Positions 52,846 through 63,169 of a stretch of DNA of 64,000 nt are shown piece by piece. Within the stretch, counting starts at the first letter, position 1, and every line of letters begins with the position of its first letter. Location: contig NW_024726235.1 of the NCBI RefSeq assembly GCF_018991925.1, positions 3,592,135 through 3,656,134 on the forward strand, read 5' to 3'. Under the pieces are notes generated by a model. The model made no database searches. It was not told the DNA's origin and worked only from the letters and a program-made list of their open reading frames with translations. Source of the stretch: Homarus americanus (taxonomy: Eukaryota; Arthropoda; Malacostraca; Decapoda; Nephropidae). The position numbers and the translations under genes were made by a program.

Positions 52846-53120
52846 GTTCCTCCGCCATCACCACCACCTTATCCCCTAACTCGCCCCTTCTCCCCTTTCC
52901 AACCATTCCCTATCATCCCCTTACACCTACTCACCCCCCTCCCCTTCTCACCCATTCATACCCCCATCTTCTTCCTCATTCTCCCATCTATCATCATCAT
53001 CATTATCTCATTCCCTCCCACCCTTTACTTCCCTCCTTCATCTCTCTCTCCCACCCACCCACCCACCCACCATCATTACCACCTCATTCTCTCCCACTCC
53101 CTTTCCGCCCACCCGCCCAC
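52774..53120. repeat. (CT)n followed by polypyrimidine tract
   Basis: CT run at 52774-52845 with one G, then CCTTATCC/CCCTTCTC sequence, a CCCA run at 53045-53066 and ATC repeats near 52985. Confidence 0.9.
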
Positions 53121-53221
53121 CATCATCATTGACACCGATGATCCGTAGTGATTAAAAAGATTTATCGTGTTATCAGAGGTAATTAGGTGGGCGGCTCGTA
53201 GGTGACCCATCATTATCATAC

Positions 53222-53395
53222 CCCGCCCACTGACACCCTCACTCCGCCCACTGACACCGTCACCCTGCCCACTGACACCCTCAACCCGCCCAGTGGTACT
53301 CTCACTCCGCCCATTGACACCCTCATCCCCGCCCATTAACACCCTCAACCCGCCCACTGACATCCTCACCCCGCCCACTGACACGCCTTACTCCC
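53222..53395. repeat. 20-bp tandem repeat (CCGCCCACTGACACCCTCAC)
   Basis: About nine copies with point changes. Each has CCGCCCA, a GC-box-like word. Confidence 0.94.
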
Positions 53396-54777
53396 CATCC
53401 CTCTCACCCACCACCCCTTGAACCCCCTCTCACCCCTTCCCCCAATCTAATAATCAGGGGCACATCCCAGCAGCAGCACCACGAGTGATTGGCACATTAG
53501 CCCTAATTGCTGGGGTCATTATTACTGAGCCCTCAACCAATCACATTTATGCGCACATCTCCCCACACGTTCACCTCCCCTTCCCACCCTCTCTCTCCCC
53601 TCTCCCTCACGCTTATCCCTCCTCTCCCACTTTTCATACCCTCCTCTAAAATGTAAAATTAAAAACAAAAATAAAAATAAAAATCGCACGTACAGACAGG
53701 GTCAAGGACAGATACAAGTACACGTACATATTACCAGTACACGAACACACGACTGAGACTCCGAATCACTAGAATGAATCCCCGAACTGTTTGTACCTGA
53801 ATGTATTATCTCATCGGGGTTCGGTACAGTTTCGAACAGGAGCATCAAGGGACTTTGTGTTCATGGCAGGTTTATTTCTCCTCATTAAAATTACATGATT
53901 TCTATAGTGTCATGAAATGTTTCTCGCGAGATGAGGTTATGGCGGATCTGGGTCATGACTACACCATGAGAGGATGATCATGTGTATGGTTAAGTATACA
54001 GGATAATGTTGTTAAGAGCTCGGGAACATTGACGACTTTAAGCTGGAGACGAGATGACGTTTGTTAAGTTACTGGTATTTCATCTTTTATCATCACAACA
54101 TTAACCACTTCGTTTGGTAAATGATAACGTTTAGATATCACAACATTAACGACCTGAAGCATACCTATCCTAACTTAACCTGACCTTAACCACCAGGAAG
54201 ATAACCTTCTGATATCGTAACATTAACCACTCATTAATTTATATAGTTAAATTTTTCAAGTTACATATAAACCTCCTCATCCTATATGATCTATACTTTA
54301 TACGATATAAAGAATCTATATCAACACTTCTGATAATACGGACATTCATGATAACAATAATACCTGTACCAGTGCTGTTGTTTCTATACCTGTATCTGCA
54401 CTTGTCTCTGTACGTTTTCCTTTATCTGTAACTCTACTGTCTTCGTATTCCCACTTATACGTAATTACACCTTCCTTGTATCTGTGCCTTTACCTGCATC
54501 TCTACCTGAACATGAACAACTACCTGTACTGTTCATGAATTTTAAAAAATGTAGATATAAATGACATGAATAAAAAAACATCATACTCATACACCCGAAT
54601 CAAGGTCGCCCAGTGCTACGTGCCCAGAGAGATCATGCAGTACAGCAGTCTACCTGTACTTGGAGTGAGAGGGTGAGAGGGTCTTCCCAGCTTTGGTCGA
54701 AGTATAATGAAACCTAACCTAACCTACCCAACACAGTGAATGGTTCCACAGGTCTGCCAACTGTTTATGGACTCCAA

Positions 54778-54780
<3 letters not shown>
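53396..54780. other. Intergenic sequence with an ACCTGTATCTG patch
   Basis: CT-rich to about 53640, A-rich at 53650-53685, then mostly unique-looking. TACCTGTATCTGCACTTGTC-like hexamer sequence lies at 54360-54535. CCTAACCTAACCTACC at 54713-54729. No gene supported. Confidence 0.5.

Positions 54781-54815
<35 letters not shown>
54781..54815. repeat. (GT)n dinucleotide repeat
   Basis: A perfect GT run of about 35 bases. Confidence 0.97.
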
Positions 54816-54816
<1 letters not shown>

Positions 54817-55404
54817 GAATGGTTCAACCGTTCTGTGTTGTAATCGTCAAAACACCCGAGAAGATATAATATTCTCTCACTGCACCTGGTAACATTGTCC
54901 TGTTTACACCTACCTGTTCCATTACCACTTATTATGAATTCAAAAAAAAAAAATTAAACATTACATTGGATTAAGTAAAAACAAACAAAACAATATTGAA
55001 CACAAACTAACTAACGACCCAGTGACTCTAGCGTCCACAAGCTACGTGCTGTGAGGGAGAGGATCGTCATTACAGAGTTGATCCGATAACCTCCCTCAAC
55101 ACAGCGTCTCACTCCAGCCCGCCCCACCCCGACCCGACCCGACCCGCCCCGCCTCCCAATAACACTAGTTCACCAAACTGGGTCACTAGCGCCGCCACTG
55201 ACCCCTGTTGTCCTGCTGGTGTTCTGAAGGTCCACATTGACTTTATCTACAGATGGTCATTCTTATGCACTTAAGTCTCCACATGTACCTTAAGATTTCT
55301 CTGCGTCTATACCTACTGTACCTGACTAAAACATCTTACGTCTAAAATCTTTCTTCTCTAAGTAAACGTCTGAGGACAATCATTCTACACAGCCAGCGTC
55401 TCTT
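54816..55404. other. Intergenic sequence with (CCCGA)n
   Basis: CCCGACCCGACCCGACCCGC at 55126-55150 is a short GC-rich pentamer run. The rest is unique-looking. Confidence 0.5.
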
Positions 55405-55406
55405 AC

Positions 55407-55597
55407 AGGTTTGGCAGGACCCCGGGAGGAGGAGGAGGAGGTGGGTGGGGTTCCCTAGGAGGAGGTGGGAGGGGTCCCTGGGAGGAGGTGGGCGGGGTCG
55501 AGGGATCGCCAAACAATGTGACGTAGGTTGAGGCCCCGCCCACCGCCTCCCTACAGTTGTTAAAGGGATCATTTGTTACGGCCCCAGCTTCCTCCAT
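55407..55597 (-). CDS. Candidate first coding exon
   Basis: A minus-strand ATG at 55597-55595 in good context (AAGATGG) opens a frame of 63 codons. It begins MEEAGAVTNDPFNNCREAVG and ASTYVTLFGDPSTPP, then becomes proline-rich. It ends exactly where a donor-like CCT/GTAAGA occurs (GT at 55406-55405; the frame stop TGTAAG overlaps it). The first ~35 residues are not repetitive. The proline half comes from a GGAGGAGGTGG repeat. A signal-less N-terminal exon is possible, but no family is recognised and no second exon is identified. Confidence 0.25.
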
Positions 55598-55605
55598 CTT
55601 AGTCT

Positions 55606-55860
55606 TCCCCCGCCAGGATTCTCAGACTTTCGGAAGTTTGTAATTTATCCCTTAAATGAATACGCAAGATTGTATTTAACTGGATTTCTCTCGAGATTCT
55701 TACGTCGATTCTCAAAGGATCTTACGATGATTTTTCTCTCGTAAGTGGTGACGTACGAAAAAAAAAACCCACAAAAAGTTTCCCACCTTAAGAACGCAAC
55801 AGAAGCCTCAAGAATTTCAAGTCATTTACTCTAATACACGTAAGGAATTTTTCCCATTAG
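55606..55860. repeat. Dispersed copy of the CTCGTAACTGG repeat family
   Basis: GGATTCTCAGACTTT, GAGATTCTTACGTCG, GATTCTCAAAGGATCTTACG and TTTTCTCTCGTAAGTGGTGA follow one another. These are the same motifs and order as at 7590-7915, and the GATTCTCAAAG word also ends the fold-back elements at 5673-6056. Confidence 0.45.
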
Positions 55861-55879
55861 TGGTGTGTTGGATTCATCA

Positions 55880-56102
55880 CTTAACCAAGCAAGACAGATC
55901 TATTTCTATTAAACCAATCACCAATCACTCCTCAGTTCCATTAGCCAATCAAAACAGATTCAGTGCCACGAACCAATCATTAATCTCTCTTCAAATCCAT
56001 TAGCCAACCAAGACATTCAATCCCACGAACCAATCACCAATCATTCCTCAGTTCCATTAACTAATCAAAATAGTTTGTGGCACTAACCAATCACCAATCG
56101 TC
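55880..56102. repeat. ~58-bp tandem repeat with CCAAT boxes
   Basis: AACCAATCA begins units at 55912, 55971, 56028 and 56085 (intervals 59, 57, 57). Each unit continues with TCNTTCCTCAGTTCCATTA and a second CCAAT-like word (AGCCAATCAAAA). Confidence 0.9.
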
Positions 56103-56740
56103 AAAAAGAACTCAGACCTTCCCCAAATAAAAATATAAGCCATCTTTTGTAAATAAATAACGTAAGCAGTTGTAAAAAAAACCACTTACAGGAAATTAAG
56201 GTAAATTTCCTTATTAAAAAAGCCTCGTGCATGTTTAATGGGTCAATTAGGAGTCTTTAAGCGTTCTTACTTATAAATTATCTGTAGTTATTAACTCAAG
56301 TTTTCTAACCAGTTAATTGCAAATCATTTTTTCCCTACGTGTGTGAATTCCATTTCCGTCAATAACTGTTCCCATGAAAACTTTTGAAAACGGAATCCGG
56401 ATATTTTTTTAAATACAATCCGGTTATTAATATATATCGTGTGTATTGTACCACCACCAACCATCACCAGAACTACTACCACCATCACTACCACCACCAC
56501 TACTACTACGACCATCGCCACCACCGCCACAAATTATTGCTGAAGCCCAAAATTAACTTCTGCCGCGACGATGACACGAAAAACAAAGTTGGTTAATTTA
56601 CGGTGTTGGTAAAGTCCCCACCCAGAGTTACTCCATATTAAAATAGTTTATAATAACATACTTTTTATACTACTAACAACTACTACTATAATTATTACTA
56701 TTACTGCTATTATTATTACTACTACTACTATTATAAAAGA
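56103..56740. other. AT-rich sequence with CAC and TAC trinucleotide patches
   Basis: (ACC/CAC/TAC)n at 56442-56530 and (TAC/TTA)n at 56665-56735. No gene seen. Confidence 0.6.
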
Positions 56741-57287
56741 GCCTCTGTGTGTGTGTGTGTGTGAGTGTGTGTCAGGGCGGTAACTCCAAGATCATAAAGT
56801 CTAAATAACTGAAAGATGTAACTACAAGACCTGAAAGAAGCTGCACTATAGTTCCTCATGTTGTATCTCACCTTCATAACAACACGTGGCTGTACCAGAG
56901 ACTCTTCCTGACACCCAGAGTGAGGCTGACAATAACCACACTCACTCAGCTTCTTTCTCAGTTACTGTACCTGACGTGAAGTTTGTCCGTGTGTCTTGTT
57001 CATGGTAAAACTGAGGCGGAGAGGGAACTAGAAACTGCTAAACTGAAATGGCAGGTGAGAGGGGATGAATTGGGAACGTGTGGTATATGGAAACATCCTC
57101 TCATGTTGGTCACTATAAGAACAAGTGGCATCAGTGCTTTTTTTTTTGACTACCAATCGTGTTCCATTACAGTGTGTTGGTGGAGTCATGTCCCCCAGGA
57201 GTATGGTAAGTGTACCAATCTGGGTGGTTGACTGAGAGCCTCTGTAGTGTCTGGTACAGTGTTAACTTATATTCTTCAACAAAGTAA
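56741..57287. other. Intergenic sequence
   Basis: GT-rich start at 56745-56772. An 82-codon plus frame (56983-57231) is unsupported. Confidence 0.5.
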
Positions 57288-57352
57288 GATAAGTGAGAGA
57301 TAACTGGGAGAAGTGAGAGATAAGTGAGAGATAAGTGAGAGATAAGTGAGAA
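57288..57352. repeat. 11-bp GATAAGTGAGA repeat
   Basis: About five to six copies with one CTGGGAGAAG interruption. Confidence 0.9.
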
Positions 57353-57461
57353 AGAAGCTATGATATTGTCAGCATCACTTTGGGTGCCAGGAAGAGTCTT
57401 TGGTGGTCATGAAAGTGATATACAACATAAGGCACAATAACTTATAATTACCGTAGATACT

Positions 57462-57547
57462 TACACTATCTGTCTATATACAATGCATACCAGGACAGTC
57501 TGTATACATGCTGAATCATTGTAACCTTGTATGATGATTTTACTGAA

Positions 57548-57581
<34 letters not shown>

Positions 57582-57582
57582 G
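57462..57582 (+). mobile_element. Dispersed ~115-bp repeat with (ATCT)n tail, copy 2
   Basis: Partner of 28098-28212. Same block order; the tetranucleotide tail is longer here (nine ATCT units, perfect). Confidence 0.55.
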
Positions 57583-57797
57583 AGGCGTTAGCTAGATCAA
57601 TTTAATGGCACTTTATGTCTTCGCTGGAAACATTAATGTCTCAGGTCACTGGTCCATCTGTTCCACCATTTACCAATTATTGTCTCCAAAACCTGATGGG
57701 CCAATTGCCTTTACCCTGCCCCCCCTCCCCCCCCCCCCTGTAGACCTTCACACTCTGATTTGCATTCGGTCGCGGGTGAACGATTTTCGACAATTTC

Positions 57798-58282
57798 CTG
57801 CTATCTGATTGTTTATAGGAGGGGCTATCTGATTGGTTATAGGAGGAGTGAGGGGGGCTATCTGATTGGTTATAGGAGGTGGAGGGGGATATCTGATTGG
57901 TTATAGGAGGAGGAGGGGGGATATCTGATTGGTTATAGAGGAGGAGGAGGGGATATCTGATTGGTTATAGGAGGAGGAGGGGATATCTGATTGGTTATAG
58001 AGTGAGGAGGGGGATATCTGATTGGTTATAGGAGGAGGAGGGGGATATCTGATTGGTTATAGGAGGAGGAGGGGGGATATCTGATTGGTTATAGGAGGAG
58101 TGAGGGGGTTATCTGATTGGTTATAGGAGAGGAAGGGATATCTGATTGGTTATAGGAGGAGGAGGGGATATCTGATTGGTTATAGGAGAGGAGGAGGGAT
58201 ATCTGATTGGTTATAGGAGGAGGAGGGGGATATCTGATTGGTTATAGGAGGAGGAGGGGGATATCTGATTGGTTATAAGTGA
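57798..58282. repeat. ~30-bp minisatellite with an inverted CCAAT box, 16 copies
   Basis: The unit is ATATCTGATTGGTTATAGG followed by GGAGGAGGGG of variable length. Fifteen copies keep CTGATTGGTT (reverse complement AACCAATCAG); the first has GATTGTTT. Spacing is 28-34 bp because of the purine spacer. Confidence 0.96.
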
Positions 58283-58319
58283 AAAATGATAATGAATAAT
58301 TCTTACTGTAGATGGGAAT

Positions 58320-58612
58320 GGAAGAAGGAAGAGGGACATGACGCACAGTAAAGAGAAAGAAAAGAAAGAGACAATATGATATGAAGGGAAGGTTAGGGGG
58401 GAAGTGTGGGAGGAAATATTTAATAAAGCTAAATATAGAGAAGAGAAGGATAAAAGAGAGTAATGAAGAAACGAAGGAAGAGTGGAAGCATGAGAAAATT
58501 AAGAAACGGGGAGAAGACTACATGAAGGAAGGAAGGAAGGAGGGAAGAAAGAAAGAAAAAAGAAAGAAAAAAGAAAGAAAGAAAGAAAGGAAGGAAGGAA
58601 GGAAGGAGAGAT
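58320..58612. repeat. Purine-rich tract with (GAAA)n and (GGAA)n
   Basis: Degenerate A/G sequence, then GGAAGGAAGG and GAAAGAAAGAAA runs at 58525-58608. The Lys/Glu/Arg-rich 77-codon frame is compositional. Confidence 0.9.
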
Positions 58613-58645
58613 AGATCTATTTTGACAGCAGTAATGGGGGGCGAG

Positions 58646-58880
58646 TATCAACTGAAGATTATCTCCCCTTGCTTATTTCACCTGATGATTAAACACCCTA
58701 ATGTTAACTGAGGGGTTAGGTTAGGTCAGGTCAGGTCAGGTCAGGTCAGGTCAGGTTAGGTTAGGTTAAGCCAGGTTAGGTTAGGTTAGGTTAGGTTAGG
58801 TTAGGTTAGGTTAGGTCAGGTCAGGTTAGGTTAGGTCAGGTCAGGACGTTTAATCATCTGACAAAATAAAATGCAGTATC
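58646..58880. mobile_element. Inverted-repeat element with long TTAGG/TCAGG core
   Basis: Left arm 58646-58710: ATCAACTGAAGATTATCTCC, CTTATTTCACCTGATGATTA, AACACCCTAATGTTAACTG. Core 58715-58855 is about 28 pentamers, a mosaic of TTAGG and TCAGG. The right arm is short: GTTTAATCATCTGACAAAAT, complementary to the inner left arm. Outer right arm lost. Confidence 0.55.
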
Positions 58881-59258
58881 TAACCTCCACATCATTGGGG
58901 ATAATTCACGAAAATTATACTAATATGGGCGATAATTCCGTAAATACAATTATATGGAAGGTAATTCAGGAAACACAGACTAATAGGCGAGATAATTCAG
59001 GGCCAGACACCCCGACAGTGCACACTCCAGGACGACCCAGACACCAAAAACTCGCCCTGGTGTGAGCTACGAGCCATTAGTGAACCGTCTATTTATCTCT
59101 AAGGAGTAAAAGTTCCGGGGGAGATTAGTTTTTTTCCCCCCTCCCCAATGAGCGTCAGGTTGGGGCGATAACCCGTTAACATCCATCCCCAGGGAAGGAT
59201 TATCTAACTTGGGTTCTTATCCATCTCCAGGGGTAGCTACTTTTATTCTTAGTTATAT
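58881..59258. other. Intergenic sequence with a ~30-bp degenerate repeat
   Basis: GGGGATAATTCACGAAAAT, GGCGATAATTCCGTAAAT, GAAGGTAATTCAGGAAAC and GCGAGATAATTCAGGG recur about every 33 bp at 58900-59000. The rest is unremarkable. Confidence 0.6.
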
Positions 59259-59259
59259 C

Positions 59260-59632
59260 CAATTATATCCACACACACACCCACACCCACCCTCTTATCT
59301 CATATTCTTGATCATCCTTCTATCCATCTATCAGTTAATGACTCATCCATCAATTTCATCCACACATTCACTGAATCAATCCTCGTTCCCATCTCATCCG
59401 CTTATCCATCCATTCTCATCCACTCCACTCATCTTTACCACACCACACATCCAGCCTCCTCTTCACATCCACCTCCTCCTCACTCCCACACACACATCCA
59501 CCTACAAACCCGATCTCCTCCCCCCCCACCCACCCACACCCACCCTCCCTCCCTCCCAGACACACCTAGCTCTTGCTCACGCCCACACACCCACTTCAAA
59601 CTCTTGCTTCATCTCTCTCTCTCTCTCCCTCA
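59260..59632. repeat. CCATCCA/CACACCCA pyrimidine-rich sequence
   Basis: Irregular CACACCCACC, TCATCCATC and CT-rich blocks, ending in a perfect (CT)n-CCCTCAG at 59612-59633. Confidence 0.75.
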
Positions 59633-59633
59633 G

Positions 59634-59686
59634 CTCCTCGACCACCTCCCCCTCACCCTCCTGGCAGTGTGCATAAAACACACCAG
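59634..59686 (+). CDS. Possible internal exon A (53 nt)
   Basis: A textbook acceptor (CTCTCTCTCTCTCCCTCAG, ending 59633) and a good donor (ACCAG/GTAACA at 59687) bound 53 bases. Two frames are open: PRPPPPHPPGSVHKTHQ (phase 0 at the donor) and LLDHLPLTLLAVCIKHT. It lies 260-280 bp upstream of candidate exon B on the same strand. The strong acceptor is also part of a simple CT repeat, which weakens it. Confidence 0.2.
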
Positions 59687-59689
59687 GTA

Positions 59690-59955
59690 ACACTTGACTC
59701 TCGACATGACCTGAACCTCCAGCTTTCTTCTTCTGCCCTTCCTTCTCTCTCTCCTTCGTCTCTCCTTTGTTTATCCATTCTCTTTCTCCCTTGTTCCATC
59801 TTTTCCAGCTTGTTCTCCTCACCTTCTCACCACTACTCGCTTCTTCAAATCTCAATATTTCCTTTCCATTCTCTTTCTTCCTTCTTCCTCCACTAGTTCC
59901 CTCTTATTCTTTCTTCCCCCTCCTCCTCCTCTGCTCGCCACACCCCCGCTCGCCT
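59690..59955. repeat. Polypyrimidine tract
   Basis: CT-rich sequence between the two candidate exons. It would serve as intron if they are real. Confidence 0.8.
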
Positions 59956-59965
59956 CCTCCCTCTT

Positions 59966-60029
59966 GTGTATATATAATCTGGATGACGAGGAGTTCCTGG
60001 TGGCGCTCGGGAAAGGCGTCACGTTCAAG
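59966..60029 (+). CDS. Possible exon B (NLDDEEFLVALGKGVTFK)
   Basis: A short frame reading YNLDDEEFLVALGKGVTFK and ending at a donor-like TTCAAG/GTGTTT (60030). Of the 15 codons from GAC to AAG, 14 end in G or C, against AT- or CT-rich flanks, which is coding-like. A clear acceptor is missing: the nearest AG upstream is about 59896. TATATATAA directly precedes it. The protein family is not recognised. Confidence 0.25.
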
Positions 60030-60159
60030 GTGTTTCATGTTTTTAGCTGGAGGCGTTGGTGGGGTAGTGAGGGTAGAGGTAGGTTAGTGGGATGGAAGGG
60101 AGGCAAGAGGATTGGGGTGTTGAGGGAGAAAAGGCAGGGAACGATCATCTAGGCAACTT

Positions 60160-60385
60160 ACCTTCTCCCCACGACTCCTCATCTCCCATCAATCTCACCC
60201 ATCCTCCCTTTCCTATAACCTGTCCTCCATTTCGACTCCTCACCATCCTCTCACTCCTCTTTCTCTTCCTTTCCCCCTACCTCTATACAACTCTCATCAA
60301 CTTTCCATTAGCATCCTCCCCCATCCCTCCTCTTCCCCTCTCCTCTCCCCTTTCCCCTCTCTCATCCCCTCACCCCCTCGTATCG
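60160..60385. repeat. Polypyrimidine tract
   Basis: CTCCTC/CCCCTC-type sequence with ATCCTCC words. Confidence 0.85.
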
Positions 60386-60469
60386 CTTTAGTAGAATATA
60401 ATTTATTTGTGGGAAGGTTTTAAACAATCAATATTCAGGAAACAGCATTGAAGCAAACATGGGAAGTGA

Positions 60470-60700
60470 AATAAGGCGCAGGAGAAAAGGTGAGGAGATC
60501 AGAGAAAAAGACAGGAGAGTGTGGGAGAATGGAAGAACAGGAGAAGAGAGCAGTAAGGAGTGTGGGAGAGGTAAGGCGACTGTCGGGAGGAAAGCAGTGA
60601 GGAGAGTGTGAGAGTTTACGGAGGTGAAGTGGGAGAATGAGAGAGGTAAAGGGTGATGAGAGTGAAAGGCAAGAGATGAAGGAGGTGGAAGGAAAAATGG
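60470..60700. repeat. Purine-rich GGAGAGTGTGGGAGA degenerate repeat
   Basis: AGGAGAGTGTGGGAGAATGG-like units with divergence. A 121-codon minus frame covers it and is compositional. Confidence 0.8.
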
Positions 60701-60756
60701 ATAAATAACATGCTAAGAAATTTAAGCATTGCATCTTAAGCTGATCCTTAATCTCA

Positions 60757-61045
60757 CCTTCCGAATCACTGTCAACCCCAGAATCACTGATCTCAATCAC
60801 TCAGTTACCAATCTCAACCCGAAACACCAATATCAACCCCGAATCACTAATCTCAACCTCGAATCACTAATCTCAACCGAATCACTAATCTCAACCGTGG
60901 CCCATTTAATTTCCAGCCTCCGAATCGCTAATCTCAGCTTCCGAATCCTTGCTAATCTCAACCCAGATCATTAATTTCAGCCTCGAATCACTAATCTCAG
61001 CCTCGAATCTGCCAATCCAGCCTCCGAATCACTAATCTCACCCCC
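60757..61045. repeat. ~19-20 bp AATCTCAACCTCGAATCACT repeat
   Basis: About 13 units with indels (CAACCCCGAATCACTAATCT, CAGCCTCGAATCACTAATCT). Confidence 0.94.
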
Positions 61046-61129
61046 ACCCCACAAGCAACATACCTTAACCTTCAGACTACAGTAGACTGGATCCTGTCAA
61101 CAAACTCTCTCCAGTTATTAAAGCTCCCA

Positions 61130-61845
61130 CCACCCTTCTCTCCTCCTTCCTCCTTTTTCCACCCTTTCCATCTCCCTTGATTCTCTCTCTTTCACCCCTT
61201 TTCCCCTTTCTTAACCTCTCTTACTGTCTCTCTCCCAATCACTCTTCCATCCCATTCCTCTCCCCCGTCTTCTCTCTCCCATCCACCATCTCCTCCACCA
61301 CTTACCTCTCACTCACCCTTTCCTCCCACCTCTGTGTTTCTTACCCACCTACCTCCTTCCTCCTTTTATTACCTTTCTCTCTTTCCCTCTTTCTTACCTA
61401 TCCTCTCTGTACCTTACTCATCCTTCCTTCCTGCTATTTCCTTTTCTCTTTCCCATTTTCTCCTCTTCCTCCCAAGTTCCTCTGTACTATTCCTGCCATC
61501 TCCTCACTCTCCTCATCAATTTCCCCCCAAACCTCCTCCTTTCCCTCTCCCTCCTCTCCCAAATCATTCTCCCCCAATCCTTCTCTGCCTCCCCGTCCTC
61601 TCCCTCCCACCCATCCAGACACCTCCACTTTCGGCCAGCCCACCAGGGGCCTGTCTCACTGTAGGGGAAAAAATAATTGGATGAAGGCGGTGTGTGTGTG
61701 TGTGTGTAGTTTTTAGGTCTACTGTCTCCTTCCCCCTCCTTTCCTCCTTCTCTCTACCTCCTTCCTTCTCTCTCCCCTCTATCTCCCTTCCTCTCGTGAT
61801 CTTCTTTCGCTCCCTATCTCTCTTTCAGCCCCTCCTGTCTCCTCT
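61130..61845. repeat. Polypyrimidine tract with a short (GT)n
   Basis: CT-rich sequence to 61640, a unique-looking piece to 61686, (GT)n at 61689-61707, then CT-rich again. The 179-codon frame is compositional. Confidence 0.85.
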
Positions 61846-62285
61846 TCGTCATTCCCATCTCCTCTTCGTCCTTTGTATCTCCTCTTCGTCTTCCCCATCT
61901 CCTCTTCGTTAATCCCCATCTCCTCTTCGTCTTCCTCTCCTCTTCGCATCCTTCATCTCTCTTCGTCAACCCCATCTCCTGTTTGTAACCCCATCTCCTT
62001 CGTCCTTCATCTCTCTTCGTCAATCCCCATCTCCTCTTCGTCCTTATCTCCTCTTCGTCAACCCCCCATCTCCTCTTTTGTCAACCCCCATCTCCTCTTC
62101 GTCAAACCCCCATCTCCTCTTCGTCAACCCCTCTTCGTCAATCCCCCATCTCCTCTTCGTCAACCCCCCCCCATCTCCTCTTCGTCCTTCATCTCCTCCT
62201 TTGTCGCCCCCCCATCTCCTCTTCGTTAACCCCCATCTCTCTTCGTCAACCACCCATCTCCTCTTCGTCAACCCCCCTCTCTCTC
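61846..62285. repeat. ~19-21 bp CCCATCTCCTCTTCGTCAA minisatellite
   Basis: Some 20 units of CCCCATCTCCTCTTCGTCAA with C-run and A-run changes. Frames on both strands (minus strand TKRRWGLTKRRWG) are repeat-derived. Confidence 0.95.
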
Positions 62286-62336
62286 ATCCAACTCTTCCTC
62301 CCCATCTTTTTCCTCCCTTGTGTTGTGGAGAGAGAG

Positions 62337-62344
<8 letters not shown>

Positions 62345-62392
<48 letters not shown>
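62345..62392. repeat. (GA)n dinucleotide repeat
   Basis: Perfect GA run preceded by GAAAGAAAG. Confidence 0.97.
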
Positions 62393-62393
<1 letters not shown>

Positions 62394-62442
62394 CCAGAGC
62401 AAAGCAATACCCCTGGTTCTAATAACTTGTAGTAGCTGGTCA

Positions 62443-63069
62443 CTACCTATACTAAAGAATTTTTAGGAACAAAATCCATTTTTTGGCCGAAGCCAATGAC
62501 AAAAATTAAGAGATCCTAAAGCCTTAAGGATCTTTGGCCAAAAATACTTTTCTCTCTGAACTAAAATTTAATGTGCCTAACTATTTAAGTACATCAGAAT
62601 AATACACAAGCACCAAAAATGACCTCGAAACCCATAAGTGGCGAGTAATTAGCATGCAAAAGTAATTAAAATATTCTAAAAATCATTTGAACATTTTCTA
62701 AAAGCCATTTGAACAAGTTATAATCAAGATATCAAATTTTGGTTAACAGATCGTAAGCAGCACATTCAGGAGTGCCTATACTGAAATTTTGAACAAAATC
62801 CATTTTGGCCGAAAATGACCAAAAAAATTATCTACAACCTTAAAGGATTTTGGCCAAAAATACGTTTCTCTGAACCTAAATTTAATGTGCCTAACTATTT
62901 AAGTACATCAGAATAATACACAAGCACCAAGAAATGACCTCAACCGCAAGTGGCGAGAGTAATTAGCATTGCAAAAGTAATTAAAATATTCTAAAAAATC
63001 ATTTGAACATTTTCACAAAGCCATTTGAACAAGTTATAATCAAGAATATCAAAATTTTGGTTAACAAAT
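62443..63069. repeat. AT-rich satellite, ~315-330 bp unit, two copies
   Basis: Landmarks repeat in order: CCTATACT at 62446 and 62775 (329 bp), TCAGAATAATACACAAGCAC at 62594 and 62908 (314 bp), GGTTAACA at 62741 and 63059 (318 bp). The copies are very similar, differing mainly by small indels. The second runs directly into the N gap. Confidence 0.93.
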
Positions 63070-63169
63070 NNNNNNNNNNNNNNNNNNNNNNNNNNNNNNN
63101 NNNNNNNNNNNNNNNNNNNNNNNNNNNNNNNNNNNNNNNNNNNNNNNNNNNNNNNNNNNNNNNNNNNNN
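63070..63169. other. Assembly gap (100 N)
   Basis: Exactly 100 N, the conventional placeholder for a gap of unknown size. Frames reported across it are meaningless. Confidence 0.99.
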
